Source of the DNA: an uncultured Clostridia bacterium
GTDB lineage: Bacteria; Bacillota; Clostridia; Christensenellales; UBA1242
Length of the DNA stretch: 64,000 bases
Reading direction: 5' to 3'
NCBI GenBank assembly: GCA_934747255.1
Contig: CAKVGH010000004.1
Location: 13,478 to 77,477, forward strand
Of the stretch, positions 8,911-16,902 are shown one piece after another. The first letter of the stretch is position 1, and the number at the start of each line of letters is the position of its first letter. Made by a program: the position numbers and the translations under genes. The notes below the pieces were generated by a model. It was not told the origin of the DNA, did not search any database, and saw only the letters and a list, made by a program, of their open reading frames with translations.

Positions 8911-10470
8911 CTAATTCAAAAGGTCTTCCATAAGTAAAACTTTATCTGCATTTTGACTAACAAAGTTTTTGTCGTGGCTAACAAACAAAATTGTTCCGCC
9001 AAATTTTTTTATTGCGACAGATAGTTGTTCTACTGCATTATGGTCAAGATGATTGGTTGGTTCATCAAGAAAAATTATATTGCAAGGGTGAAGCATTAGT
9101 TTGCAAATTTTTACTTTACCTTGCTCGCCACCGCTTAAAGATTTTAGTGGTTCGTTTACTTCTTTTGACTTTAACCCGCAACGAGCCAAATTGCTTCTGG
9201 CTTCGGTTTCGGTTAATTTTGGATATTCACTCAAAATATACTGAACAGGAGTCATACTATCATCTTCAAATATGTTGTCTTGTTCATATATTCCAAGCAC
9301 AACATTTGTTGCGTACTTAAATTCACCACTAATTGCTGGAATAACGCCCGCCAAAGTCTTCAAAAATGTACTTTTACCAATTCCGTTAAATCCAGTTATC
9401 GCAAGTTTTTCGCCTTTTTCTAGTTCAATATTTATACTCTTTTTAAGAAGCGGAACGCCATTATAACCTATTTTAAGATTGCTTACTTGCAATAAAATTT
9501 TGCTACCAAGTGGCTTATACGAAAACAAAAAGTTTGGTTTGGAATGGCTACTTGGTGGCTCGATTTTTTCCATTTTGTCAAGCACTTTTATTCTGCTTTG
9601 AACCATACTTGCTTTTGTTGCTTTATACCTAAACCTATCAATAAGTTTAGTCATATCTTCAATCTTTTTTTGCTGACGATTAAAAGCATTTTGCTGTTGC
9701 TCTTTTCTTAACTTTTTGTCTAAAACATACTTTTCAAAATTTTCGTTATATCGAGTTACTGTTTTATCGTCAATATCACAAATACAAGTTGTTATTTTTG
9801 CCAAAAATTTTTCATCGTGGCTGATTACAATAAAAGTACCTTCGGTGTTTACAATATAATCTTCCAGCCACTGTATATGTTCCACATCTAAAAAGTTTGT
9901 AGGTTCATCAAGTAAAATTACATCTGGCTTTTCGAGTAGCAATTTGCAAAGCCTAACTTTTGCTCTTTGACCGCCCGAAAGTGTTTTAACTAATGTATCA
10001 AGCCCAAAATCTGTAACACCGAGTCCGTCTGCAACTCTGCGTATTTTCCCATCAAGGGCATAAAAGCCATTAACTTCGAGCATTTGCATTATTTTTTCCG
10101 TTTGATTTGTAATCAATATAATCTCATCATCGGTTGTTGCAGAGCCCATTTTTTCGTATAAACTTATTAGTTTTTTATCTGCTTCGTAAAGGCTAGCAAA
10201 ACTCTCCTGCAAATATTCCATAACTGTTTTTTCGCTATCAATCAAAGCGTGTTGGTCAAGATAACCAATTTTTATATTTGGGTTAATCACGAGTGACCCA
10301 TTATCATACAAAATTTGTCCTGTGAGCATTTTTAGAAGCGTACTTTTACCTGCTCCATTTATACCAACAATGCCCATTTTATCAAATTTATTTATAACAA
10401 AATTTGCATTTTGAAAAATAACTTTATCGCCAAATGACAGCGAAAAATTATTAAAATCTATTAGTCCCAT
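8911..10470 (-). CDS. ABC-F family ATPase, ribosome-associated
   Basis: A 519-aa soluble protein with two ABC domains and no membrane segment, typical of ABC-F translation factors. Walker A motifs are GINGAGKST (about residue 36) and GFNGIGKST (about 350). Signatures are LSGGQRAKVRL and LSGGEQGKVKI, and each is followed by an LLDEPTNFLD or FLDEPTNHLD Walker B. The inter-domain linker is charged and helical (KASMVQSRIKVLDKMEKI), the part that reaches the tRNA in this family. The C-terminus lacks a long extension, so it resembles the housekeeping YkpA/YbiT type more than resistance factors. Only 12 bases separate it from mnmA upstream. Confidence 0.92.
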   Translation of the reverse strand: MGLIDFNNFSLSFGDKVIFQNANFVINKFDKMGIVGINGAGKSTLLKMLTGQILYDNGSLVINPNIKIGYLDQHALIDSEKTVMEYLQESFASLYEADKKLISLYEKMGSATTDDEIILITNQTEKIMQMLEVNGFYALDGKIRRVADGLGVTDFGLDTLVKTLSGGQRAKVRLCKLLLEKPDVILLDEPTNFLDVEHIQWLEDYIVNTEGTFIVISHDEKFLAKITTCICDIDDKTVTRYNENFEKYVLDKKLRKEQQQNAFNRQQKKIEDMTKLIDRFRYKATKASMVQSRIKVLDKMEKIEPPSSHSKPNFLFSYKPLGSKILLQVSNLKIGYNGVPLLKKSINIELEKGEKLAITGFNGIGKSTFLKTLAGVIPAISGEFKYATNVVLGIYEQDNIFEDDSMTPVQYILSEYPKLTETEARSNLARCGLKSKEVNEPLKSLSGGEQGKVKICKLMLHPCNIIFLDEPTNHLDHNAVEQLSVAIKKFGGTILFVSHDKNFVSQNADKVLLMEDLLN

Positions 10471-10482
10471 ATTATTCCTTTT

Positions 10483-11538
10483 TTAGCAAGCACTATCTAT
10501 TACTCCACCACCTAAACAGTCGGTTTGTGTATACAAAACTGCATATTGTCCAGCAGTAACTGCTCTTTGTGGAACTTCAAACGATATGCTTACACTCTCA
10601 TCATCATTTATTATAATGTGTGCTTTTTGGTCTGATTGACGATACCTAACTTTTACAAAACAATCAAATTCCTTTTGATTTGGTTTTTTAGGTATCCAAT
10701 TAAATGACTTTACTAACACATTTTTTGAAAACAAATATTTTTCTTCATTTGTAGAAACATACAAAATATTGTTTTCAATATCTTTGTTTACAACGAACCA
10801 TCTACCAAGTTCGTCCTTTTGTCCGCCTACTCCAAGTCCCTTTCTTTGACCAAAAGTAAATTTGGAAATACCATTATGTTTGCCAACAACTTTGTTGGTT
10901 TCTAAATCTACAATTTTGCCAAACTTTTCTGGACAAATTTTATTCATATAGTCCTTAAATTTTTGCGAGCCAACAAAACACACATCAAAACTATCTTTTT
11001 TGTGAGCAGACATTAAGCTGTTTTCTTCGGCAATTTTTCTAACTTCTGTTTTTTTGATTTCTCCTAGTGGAAAAAGTGCTTTTTCTAGTTGCGATTGTGA
11101 AAGTTGATTCAAAAAATATGTTTGGTCCTTATCGCTATCCAATGCTTTTTTTAAGGTATGCACGCCGTTTTCGTGAACGATTTTAGCATAATGACCAGTT
11201 GCATAAAAATCTGCTCCAACTTGGTTTGCAAAGTCAATAAAAGGCTTAAACTTAACATTTTTATTACACATTACACAAGGGTTTGGCGTTCTGCCACTCT
11301 TGTATTCGGTAATAAAATACGATTTTACCTTTTCCATTTCGTCTTCAAACGAAACAATTTTATATTCAATACCAAGTTTTTCACAAAGGTCCTTTACAAA
11401 CACTTCGTCTTTTGTTTCTTGAGCAGAGTTTTGATTTTTCATGTGCAGTCCAATAACTCTATAACCCTGCTTTTTTAAGAGCAATGCGGTAACTGAACTA
11501 TCAACACCGCCACTCATACCTACTACTACTGTTTTCAT
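10483..11538 (-). CDS. mnmA: tRNA-specific 2-thiouridylase MnmA
   Basis: A 351-aa enzyme that thiolates U34 of tRNA for Lys, Glu and Gln using ATP and a persulfide relay. The PP-loop GMSGGVDSSV is at the N-terminus. The catalytic cysteines are in NPCVMCN and in DVCFVGSQ. The RKGLGVGG loop and C-terminal beta-barrel (RYRQSD...VPQRAVTAGQYAV) are present. Length is normal. GGAG precedes the ATG. It is followed closely by the ABC-F gene on the same strand. Confidence 0.96.
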   Translation of the reverse strand: MKTVVVGMSGGVDSSVTALLLKKQGYRVIGLHMKNQNSAQETKDEVFVKDLCEKLGIEYKIVSFEDEMEKVKSYFITEYKSGRTPNPCVMCNKNVKFKPFIDFANQVGADFYATGHYAKIVHENGVHTLKKALDSDKDQTYFLNQLSQSQLEKALFPLGEIKKTEVRKIAEENSLMSAHKKDSFDVCFVGSQKFKDYMNKICPEKFGKIVDLETNKVVGKHNGISKFTFGQRKGLGVGGQKDELGRWFVVNKDIENNILYVSTNEEKYLFSKNVLVKSFNWIPKKPNQKEFDCFVKVRYRQSDQKAHIIINDDESVSISFEVPQRAVTAGQYAVLYTQTDCLGGGVIDSAC

Positions 11539-11546
11539 ATTATCTC

Positions 11547-12020
11547 CTAAATCGAAAAACTGTCCTTATAGACAGATACTTTATATTTTTTTGTTATAAT
11601 CTTTACCAAATCGAAAATAAACATTATAAGATTTATGCCCATTAAAAGATAGGACACTGACGAGCACCATACTCCCACAATTCCCATTTGTGAATATGTT
11701 TCCAAAAAGAAAATAGAAATTATTGCAAAAGTTAACGCAAACACAAATGATATTGTCGAATAAATGGCTTTTATGAATTTTCCAGCATAATAACTATGCC
11801 CGCCAACAAGTCCCAAAAAAATGCACAAATACAAAAGTTTTTTTCGTGATATATCCGCAGGCAAAATATTGGTGTACACAACATCTGCACCAAAGCCTTC
11901 CCTTCTTGCTCTTTTTACATCTTTATGAAGTGCTCCTTCCACCGAGTTTAGATTAAACCCGCACGACTTACAACGCTTCGTTCTTTTATCAATCGAGCCA
12001 TAACATTTTGGACATACCAT
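11547..12020 (-). CDS. zinc-ribbon plus TM2-domain membrane protein
   Basis: A 157-aa protein beginning with a zinc ribbon (CPKC...CKSC within the first 25 residues), then a basic linker. The membrane part has the TM2 hallmark LGLVGGHSYYAGKF and three or more helices between about residues 62 and 145. The start at 12020 is preferred over 12041 because GGGAGAT lies just before it and the ribbon then begins at residue 3. It overlaps no neighbour and is 8 bases upstream of mnmA, so the two may share a transcript. TM2 proteins are of uncertain function. Confidence 0.8.
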   Translation of the reverse strand: MVCPKCYGSIDKRTKRCKSCGFNLNSVEGALHKDVKRARREGFGADVVYTNILPADISRKKLLYLCIFLGLVGGHSYYAGKFIKAIYSTISFVFALTFAIISIFFLETYSQMGIVGVWCSSVSYLLMGINLIMFIFDLVKIITKKYKVSVYKDSFSI

Positions 12021-12107
12021 AAAAAAATCTCCCATTTGCATTTTAGCATAAAGGAGATTGTTTTTGCTAGTATTTTAATATTTTTTAACCAGATTTTAGT
12101 CATTTTA

Positions 12108-13121
12108 TTAGTTTTTGCAGTCTACGGAGCGCATATAACTGATTAGATCAACAGTTTTGTTTGAATAACCCCATTCGTTGTCATACCAAGCAACAAGTTT
12201 TACAAAATGGTCATTAAGCATAATTCCAGCCGTTGCATCAAAAATTGATGTGTGTGGGTCGTGAACAAAATCTGTACTAACTACTGGTTCATCGGTGTAT
12301 GACATAATGCCTTTCATATTTGTTTGACAGGCTTCTTTTACAACTTTTTTAATGGTGTCATAATCGGTTGTATGCAAAAGTTTGCAGGTTAAATCAACAA
12401 CAGAAACTGTTGCAGTTGGCACTCTAAAACTCATACCTGTAAGTTTGCCTTTTAGGTGTGGAATAACTTCTCCCACTGCCTTTGCTGCTCCCGTTGTGCT
12501 AGGAATAATGTTTATTGCTGCTGCTCTACCGCCACGCCAATCTTTTTTACTTGGGCCATCAACAGTAAGTTGTGTTGCAGTGTAAGAATGAACAGTTGTC
12601 ATTAGTCCTTCTTCAATACCAAAGTTATCATCAATAACCTTTACAAGTGGGGCTAGGCAGTTTGTTGTACAACTTGCATTGCTAACAATATCTTGACCTT
12701 TGTATTCTGTATGGTTTACGCCCATGACAAACATTGGCATTTCCTTGCCTGGTGCTGTAATAATAACTTTTTTTGCACCTGCAAGCAAGTGTGCTTTTGC
12801 TTTGTCGTAAGAAGTAAATTTGCCTGTTGCTTCCGCAATATATTCAGCACCTGTTCCCTTCCAATCAATGTTTTCTGGATTCATTTCAGCAAAAAATCTA
12901 ATCTTTTTGCCGTTAATAATTAAGTTTTGCTCATCAAAACTAATATCTGCGTCAAAGTAGCCTTGTGTGCTATCATGCATCAACAAATACTTTGCATAGT
13001 CTGTTGATATAAATGGGTCGTTGATAGCCACGACTTCTACATCATCTCTACTAAGGCATACTCTTAAAACAAGTCTACCTATTCTTCCAAATCCGTTAAT
13101 ACCAATTTTTGCTTTTTCCAT
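12108..13121 (-). CDS. gap: glyceraldehyde-3-phosphate dehydrogenase
   Basis: This 337-aa glycolytic enzyme converts glyceraldehyde-3-phosphate, NAD and phosphate to 1,3-bisphosphoglycerate. The NAD-binding Rossmann motif INGFGRIGRLVLR opens the protein. The catalytic cysteine lies in SNASCTTNCLAP, and the C-terminal WYDNEWGYSNK is characteristic. Length is normal. It has its own promoter at 13144-13173 and AAGGAG before the ATG. No pgk or tpi follows, so glycolytic genes here are dispersed (fba lies about 2.3 kb away on the other strand). Confidence 0.97.
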   Translation of the reverse strand: MEKAKIGINGFGRIGRLVLRVCLSRDDVEVVAINDPFISTDYAKYLLMHDSTQGYFDADISFDEQNLIINGKKIRFFAEMNPENIDWKGTGAEYIAEATGKFTSYDKAKAHLLAGAKKVIITAPGKEMPMFVMGVNHTEYKGQDIVSNASCTTNCLAPLVKVIDDNFGIEEGLMTTVHSYTATQLTVDGPSKKDWRGGRAAAINIIPSTTGAAKAVGEVIPHLKGKLTGMSFRVPTATVSVVDLTCKLLHTTDYDTIKKVVKEACQTNMKGIMSYTDEPVVSTDFVHDPHTSIFDATAGIMLNDHFVKLVAWYDNEWGYSNKTVDLISYMRSVDCKN

Positions 13122-13143
13122 AAAAATCTCCTTTCATAATCAA

Positions 13144-13173
13144 ATTGTAAAACAAATATGCTTAAATTAACAA
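13144..13173 (-). promoter_or_regulatory. promoter of gap
   Basis: TTGTTA (13173-13168) and TACAAT (13149-13144) with an 18-base spacer on the minus strand, just upstream of the gap ribosome site. Confidence 0.5.
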
Positions 13174-13205
13174 TAAATTTTTAGCCAAAAATCAAATTTG
13201 TTAAA

Positions 13206-14321
13206 TTATATCAAATTTTCAGGGTTCAAACATTCAAGTTCTGGCAAAACGAAAAGTCCATTTTTTCTAATTAAAACATCGTCAAACCAAATTTCGCCAC
13301 CGCCATAGTCATCTCGTTGAATTTGAACCATATCCCAATGCACAGCACTATCATTGCCGTTGTAGGCGTCATTATAGCAACTACCTGGTGTAAAATGAAA
13401 ACTACCCGCTATTTTTTCATCAAACAAAATATCCATCATAGGCTCTAAAATATATGGATTAAGTCCAAATGAAAACTCGCCGATATATCTTGCTCCCTCG
13501 TCCGTGTCTAAAATGTGATTTAGCATATCGCTGTTATTTAGACTTGTGGCTTCAATAATTTTGCCGTCCTTAAATTTTAATTTAACATTATCAAATCTTA
13601 TTCCATTATACATTGTTGGCACATTGTAAGACAAAACTCCATTTACGCTAGTCTTTACAGGTGCGGTGTAAACTTCGCCGTCTGGAATGTTCATTTCGCC
13701 CGCACATTTTACCGCTTTAATACCTTTGATTGAAAAACTCAAATCGGTGTTATTGGAAATAATTCTCACTTTGTCAGTTCGTTCCATAAGATTTTTTAGA
13801 TTATCCATAGCGTCATTCATTTTGGCGTAATCTAAATTACAAACTTTATAGTAGAAATCCCTAAATTCATCGGTGCTTTTGCCTGCTTGTTGAGAAAAAC
13901 TATCAGTAGGATATTGAAGTATTACCCACTTTGTTTTTGTCACTCTAATATCGTGATGAATAGGCTTTTGATAGTACACATTATATACTTGTTTTTTCTG
14001 CTTATCCACCGCAGACAATTCGTACAAATTATTACTTGCCGATATGCCGATATATGCGTCCATATCTTCCATAATAGGCTTCATATAATCTGTCATCAGT
14101 TTGGAATGTTTTTCGGTTGTTCCCAAAATAAGTTCTTTTAACACCAACTGACTTTTTAGTTTAACAAAAGGGAAGCCCCCTTTATCAAAGACTTCCTTTA
14201 CAATTTCCAAAACGAGTGGTTCTGCTAAAACACTCGCTTCAATTAAAACTTTTTCTCCCTTTTGAACATTGCAGGAGTAATTTACTAAATTTTTTGCTAA
14301 AATTTTATTATTATTTTCCAT
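13206..14321 (-). CDS. M29-family aminopeptidase
   Basis: A 371-aa cytoplasmic metallo-aminopeptidase of the AmpS/thermophilic aminopeptidase family, which trims N-terminal residues from peptides. The C-terminal metal and active-site region is recognisable: IGEFSFGLNP, GSFHFTPGSCYND, SAVHWDMV, and the final GEIWFDDVLIRKNG. The apparent upstream start is a TTG at 14333. GGAGAAG lies just before the ATG at 14321, which is chosen here. It is transcribed alone, between gap and the GT2-like gene. Confidence 0.9.
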   Translation of the reverse strand: MENNNKILAKNLVNYSCNVQKGEKVLIEASVLAEPLVLEIVKEVFDKGGFPFVKLKSQLVLKELILGTTEKHSKLMTDYMKPIMEDMDAYIGISASNNLYELSAVDKQKKQVYNVYYQKPIHHDIRVTKTKWVILQYPTDSFSQQAGKSTDEFRDFYYKVCNLDYAKMNDAMDNLKNLMERTDKVRIISNNTDLSFSIKGIKAVKCAGEMNIPDGEVYTAPVKTSVNGVLSYNVPTMYNGIRFDNVKLKFKDGKIIEATSLNNSDMLNHILDTDEGARYIGEFSFGLNPYILEPMMDILFDEKIAGSFHFTPGSCYNDAYNGNDSAVHWDMVQIQRDDYGGGEIWFDDVLIRKNGLFVLPELECLNPENLI

Positions 14322-14373
14322 ATACTTCTCCAATAATTATTATTGGCAAAATATATATTATATATTCGCAAAT

Positions 14374-15285
14374 TTAATTTTTGCCCAACTTAAAATCAAG
14401 TAAAGCCGAATACAAAAAGCACAAACCTATACTTAATGACCCAAATAATACAAAAATCATAATGGCTGTATAAGACAAAGCGAAATTATTTTGCTTTGCT
14501 ACTGGCATTAAAACTATCGTTAGCAAAATTGACATTAAGAATAACGAAAGCAAAATTGTTGCTGTTAAAAATTTTTTGTTCCATTTTGGCTTGTCATTTT
14601 CAACTACCACTTTTTCTGTCGTAGTCGTTACTGATGATGGGAAATATCGCAACTCATCAAAATTTCTTAAATAAGCATTTTTTTCTGGAATAGCAACCAT
14701 TAGTCTGTAAACTGTTTTGTCATATAGTTGAAAAGCATTAGAACAGTCAAGTTGTTTGTTTAGTCCACCAAACGATATTAAAAAATTGAGTACCTTTTGG
14801 TGCAATCTTTGAAAGAATTTGCCAATCTTTTGCCAAAAGTTTAGATTATTTGGCTTGTATTGTAATCTAACAATTTTTGAGCCTTTTTCCCAAGCGGAAA
14901 CCATATCTTGAAGATATTTTTCGCAGTCAGCGTTTGTCATATCACAAATAATAACAGAGTCGCCAGTTAAAAAGTTAAAGGCTTCGACTACTCGTTTGTT
15001 AAAGGACAAATCTTCTTTAACCTTTACAATCTTAACATTATTAAGGCTCTGTAAAGCACTTTTTTCACTTGTAACAAAAACAAAATCAAACTGATAATGC
15101 GTAAACAAACTTGTGACTTTTTGAGCAAAATCATCTACCATTTCATCAACAGCATTAGGAACAACTACCGTAATTTTTTTTATAGAACTTTTGCCTTCTT
15201 GCAAAACTTCGGCATTGTTATTTCGTTTTTTTAAGTTTTTTTCGGTATTAAGTTTTTTATCTTTTACTGACTTTTTACTTTTCAT
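14374..15285 (-). CDS. diverged GT2-like (GtrB/DPM1-type) membrane protein
   Basis: This 303-aa protein has a basic first 35 residues, then an alpha/beta region starting KKITVVVPNAVDE and continuing through VIICDMTNAD (about 110-120). A basic Phe/Trp-rich segment follows (NFWQKIGKFFQRLHQKVLN). Two C-terminal membrane helices are at about 239-261 and 269-294. This layout matches polyprenyl-phosphate glycosyltransferases of the GtrB type. However, the usual DADLQDPP catalytic stretch is reduced to DMTNAD, and the first-strand motif is eroded. It may be an inactive paralogue or a very divergent enzyme. Start supported by AGGTGG. Confidence 0.6.
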   Translation of the reverse strand: MKSKKSVKDKKLNTEKNLKKRNNNAEVLQEGKSSIKKITVVVPNAVDEMVDDFAQKVTSLFTHYQFDFVFVTSEKSALQSLNNVKIVKVKEDLSFNKRVVEAFNFLTGDSVIICDMTNADCEKYLQDMVSAWEKGSKIVRLQYKPNNLNFWQKIGKFFQRLHQKVLNFLISFGGLNKQLDCSNAFQLYDKTVYRLMVAIPEKNAYLRNFDELRYFPSSVTTTTEKVVVENDKPKWNKKFLTATILLSLFLMSILLTIVLMPVAKQNNFALSYTAIMIFVLFGSLSIGLCFLYSALLDFKLGKN

Positions 15286-15389
15286 ACTACCACCTATTAC
15301 TTTTATTATAAATTAAATCATAATAAATTGAAAACAATTTTCAATCTATTTTTATTTTTGCTTATTTATTTTTTTATATTAAAAAAATT

Positions 15390-15417
15390 TTGCGGGAACA
15401 AAATAAAATAATATAAT
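15390..15417 (+). promoter_or_regulatory. possible promoter of fba
   Basis: TTGCGG (15390-15395) and a perfect TATAAT (15412-15417) with a 16-base spacer, 18 bases before the fba start codon. The -35 match is partial. Confidence 0.45.
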
Positions 15418-15435
15418 GTTTTTAAGGAGATAGTT

Positions 15436-16344
15436 ATGGCACTTGTAAATAATATTGAAATGTTAAAAAACGCACAGAAATCAAAAAAGGCAGTTGGCGG
15501 ATTTAACTTTACCACTTTGGAACAACTGAAAACTATACTAAAAGTTGCCAACGAACAAAATTACCCTGTTATAATTCAAGCAAGCGAAAGTGCAATAAAT
15601 TTTATTGGTATTGAAACTTTGGTTGCAATGGTAAAAGCGGAAGCAAAAAATGTTGATATTGATGTTTGTCTTAACCTTGACCACGGCAAAAATTTTGAAA
15701 TTTGTAAAAAAGCAATAGATGCTGGATTTACAAATGTAATGATTGATTGTTCCAGCAAGCCTATGGATGAAAACATTGAAATTACCAAAAAGGTTGTAGA
15801 ATATGCCCACCCACGAAATGTTAGTGTCGAAGCCGAACTTGGAGCATTAAAAGGAGTTGAAGACGAAGTTTGTTCTAGGTCAAGCGTCTTTACAAAACCC
15901 GAAGAAGCCTTGCTATTTGTAAATCAAACTAATGTTGATAGTCTTGCGGTAAGCATTGGAACAAGTCACGGGACTTATAAATTTACTGGCGAAAGTTTTT
16001 TAGATATTGACAGATTAAAACAAATAAAAATGGCTGTAAATGTTCCCCTAGTCTTGCACGGAGCAAGTATGGTTGATGAAAACTTACTTTGTGATTTTGA
16101 AAAGTCTGGCGGAAATATCGGCAACGCAAAAGGCGTATCAAAAGTAAACTTGCAAAATGCTATTGAAAACGGAATTTGCAAAGTTAATATGGACACAGAT
16201 TTTAGACTCGCTTTCACAACCGGTGTTAGAAACTCTCTAAAAGACCCTAAAATTTTCAATCTTCGTGATTACTTAAAATGCGGTCAAACAGAAATGGAAA
16301 AACGAGTATTAGAGAGAATTTTAATTCTTTCTAGAAAAGTATAA
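15436..16344 (+). CDS. fba: class II fructose-bisphosphate aldolase
   Basis: This 302-aa zinc enzyme cleaves fructose-1,6-bisphosphate into triose phosphates. Zinc ligands and substrate loops are visible: LNLDHGKN, VEAELGALKG, SIGTSHGTYKF, PLVLHGASMV and CKVNMDTDFR. It belongs to the class II family that includes GatY/KbaY aldolases, and length and central metabolism context favour Fba. AAGGAGAT precedes the ATG. It is a single-gene unit on the plus strand, convergent with the accessory block that follows. Confidence 0.92.
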   Translation: MALVNNIEMLKNAQKSKKAVGGFNFTTLEQLKTILKVANEQNYPVIIQASESAINFIGIETLVAMVKAEAKNVDIDVCLNLDHGKNFEICKKAIDAGFTNVMIDCSSKPMDENIEITKKVVEYAHPRNVSVEAELGALKGVEDEVCSRSSVFTKPEEALLFVNQTNVDSLAVSIGTSHGTYKFTGESFLDIDRLKQIKMAVNVPLVLHGASMVDENLLCDFEKSGGNIGNAKGVSKVNLQNAIENGICKVNMDTDFRLAFTTGVRNSLKDPKIFNLRDYLKCGQTEMEKRVLERILILSRKV

Positions 16345-16532
16345 TCATTCTTAAAATAAAATCATACTCAATACTTTAATTATTCTTGATGTTTATTAAA
16401 AACATAATAATTTATATCTGTTAATCAATAAAAAATAAATTTTGTTTTATATAATTAAGACTCTACAAAAACTCAAAGAAAAAATTTTTAACAAAGACGA
16501 ATATTAAATTTAATAGTTATAAAACAAGCATT

Positions 16533-16630
16533 AAAAATTTTCAAGTTAAGTTAAAAATATTAAAAAATGTTAAAAAAATGCATTAAAAATGCAAAAAAAC
16601 ATTAAAATTTTATTAAAATTATAAAAAAAA
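16533..16630 (+). other. phased A-tract block, likely curved DNA
   Basis: A-runs of 4-8 bases begin at 16533, 16553, 16562, 16572, 16585, 16593, 16604, 16615 and 16623, all on the same strand and within two bases of a 10-base grid. Such helical phasing is expected to bend DNA. It fills the gap between fba and the convergent small gene. The rest of the gap (16345-16532) shows nothing recognisable. Confidence 0.5.
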
Positions 16631-16654
16631 GTGGAAATTACTTTCCACTTTTTT
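16625..16654. terminator. bidirectional terminator at the edge of the secretion block
   Basis: A perfect 13-bp stem (AAAAAAGTGGAAA/TTTCCACTTTTTT, loop TTAC). It includes the last codons and stop of the minus-strand 16638-16892 gene and can also stop transcription from fba. Confidence 0.85.
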
Positions 16655-16892
16655 GTTTTAATAAAACTGCTTTAATCTCTTTCATTTCATTAAAAGTTAT
16701 ACCGCGAAGCATTATATAAAGTTCTTCGTATGCTCTAACAATAATTTTTGGAGCATTTTGTTGTGCTTGTTTTTCCTTTTGACTAACAACTACATTAACA
16801 AAATCTTCCTTACTGTTCCATTCCTTTGCAAGCAACATTTTTTCAAAAATATCAAGAGAAAGTTGTTTTGCCTTCAAAAATTCATTATCCAT
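16638..16892 (-). CDS. small helical protein of unknown function
   Basis: An 84-aa protein, predicted largely alpha-helical and charged, with no membrane segment, signal or known motif. AAGGAG precedes the ATG. The gene begins 10 bases after the stop of the 987-aa coiled-coil gene and ends inside a strong terminator. It is therefore very probably the last gene of that transcript and may be a partner of the coiled-coil protein or the secretion ATPase upstream. Function not inferred. Confidence 0.7.
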   Translation of the reverse strand: MDNEFLKAKQLSLDIFEKMLLAKEWNSKEDFVNVVVSQKEKQAQQNAPKIIVRAYEELYIMLRGITFNEMKEIKAVLLKQKSGK

Positions 16893-16902
16893 TTTTTACT
16901 CC

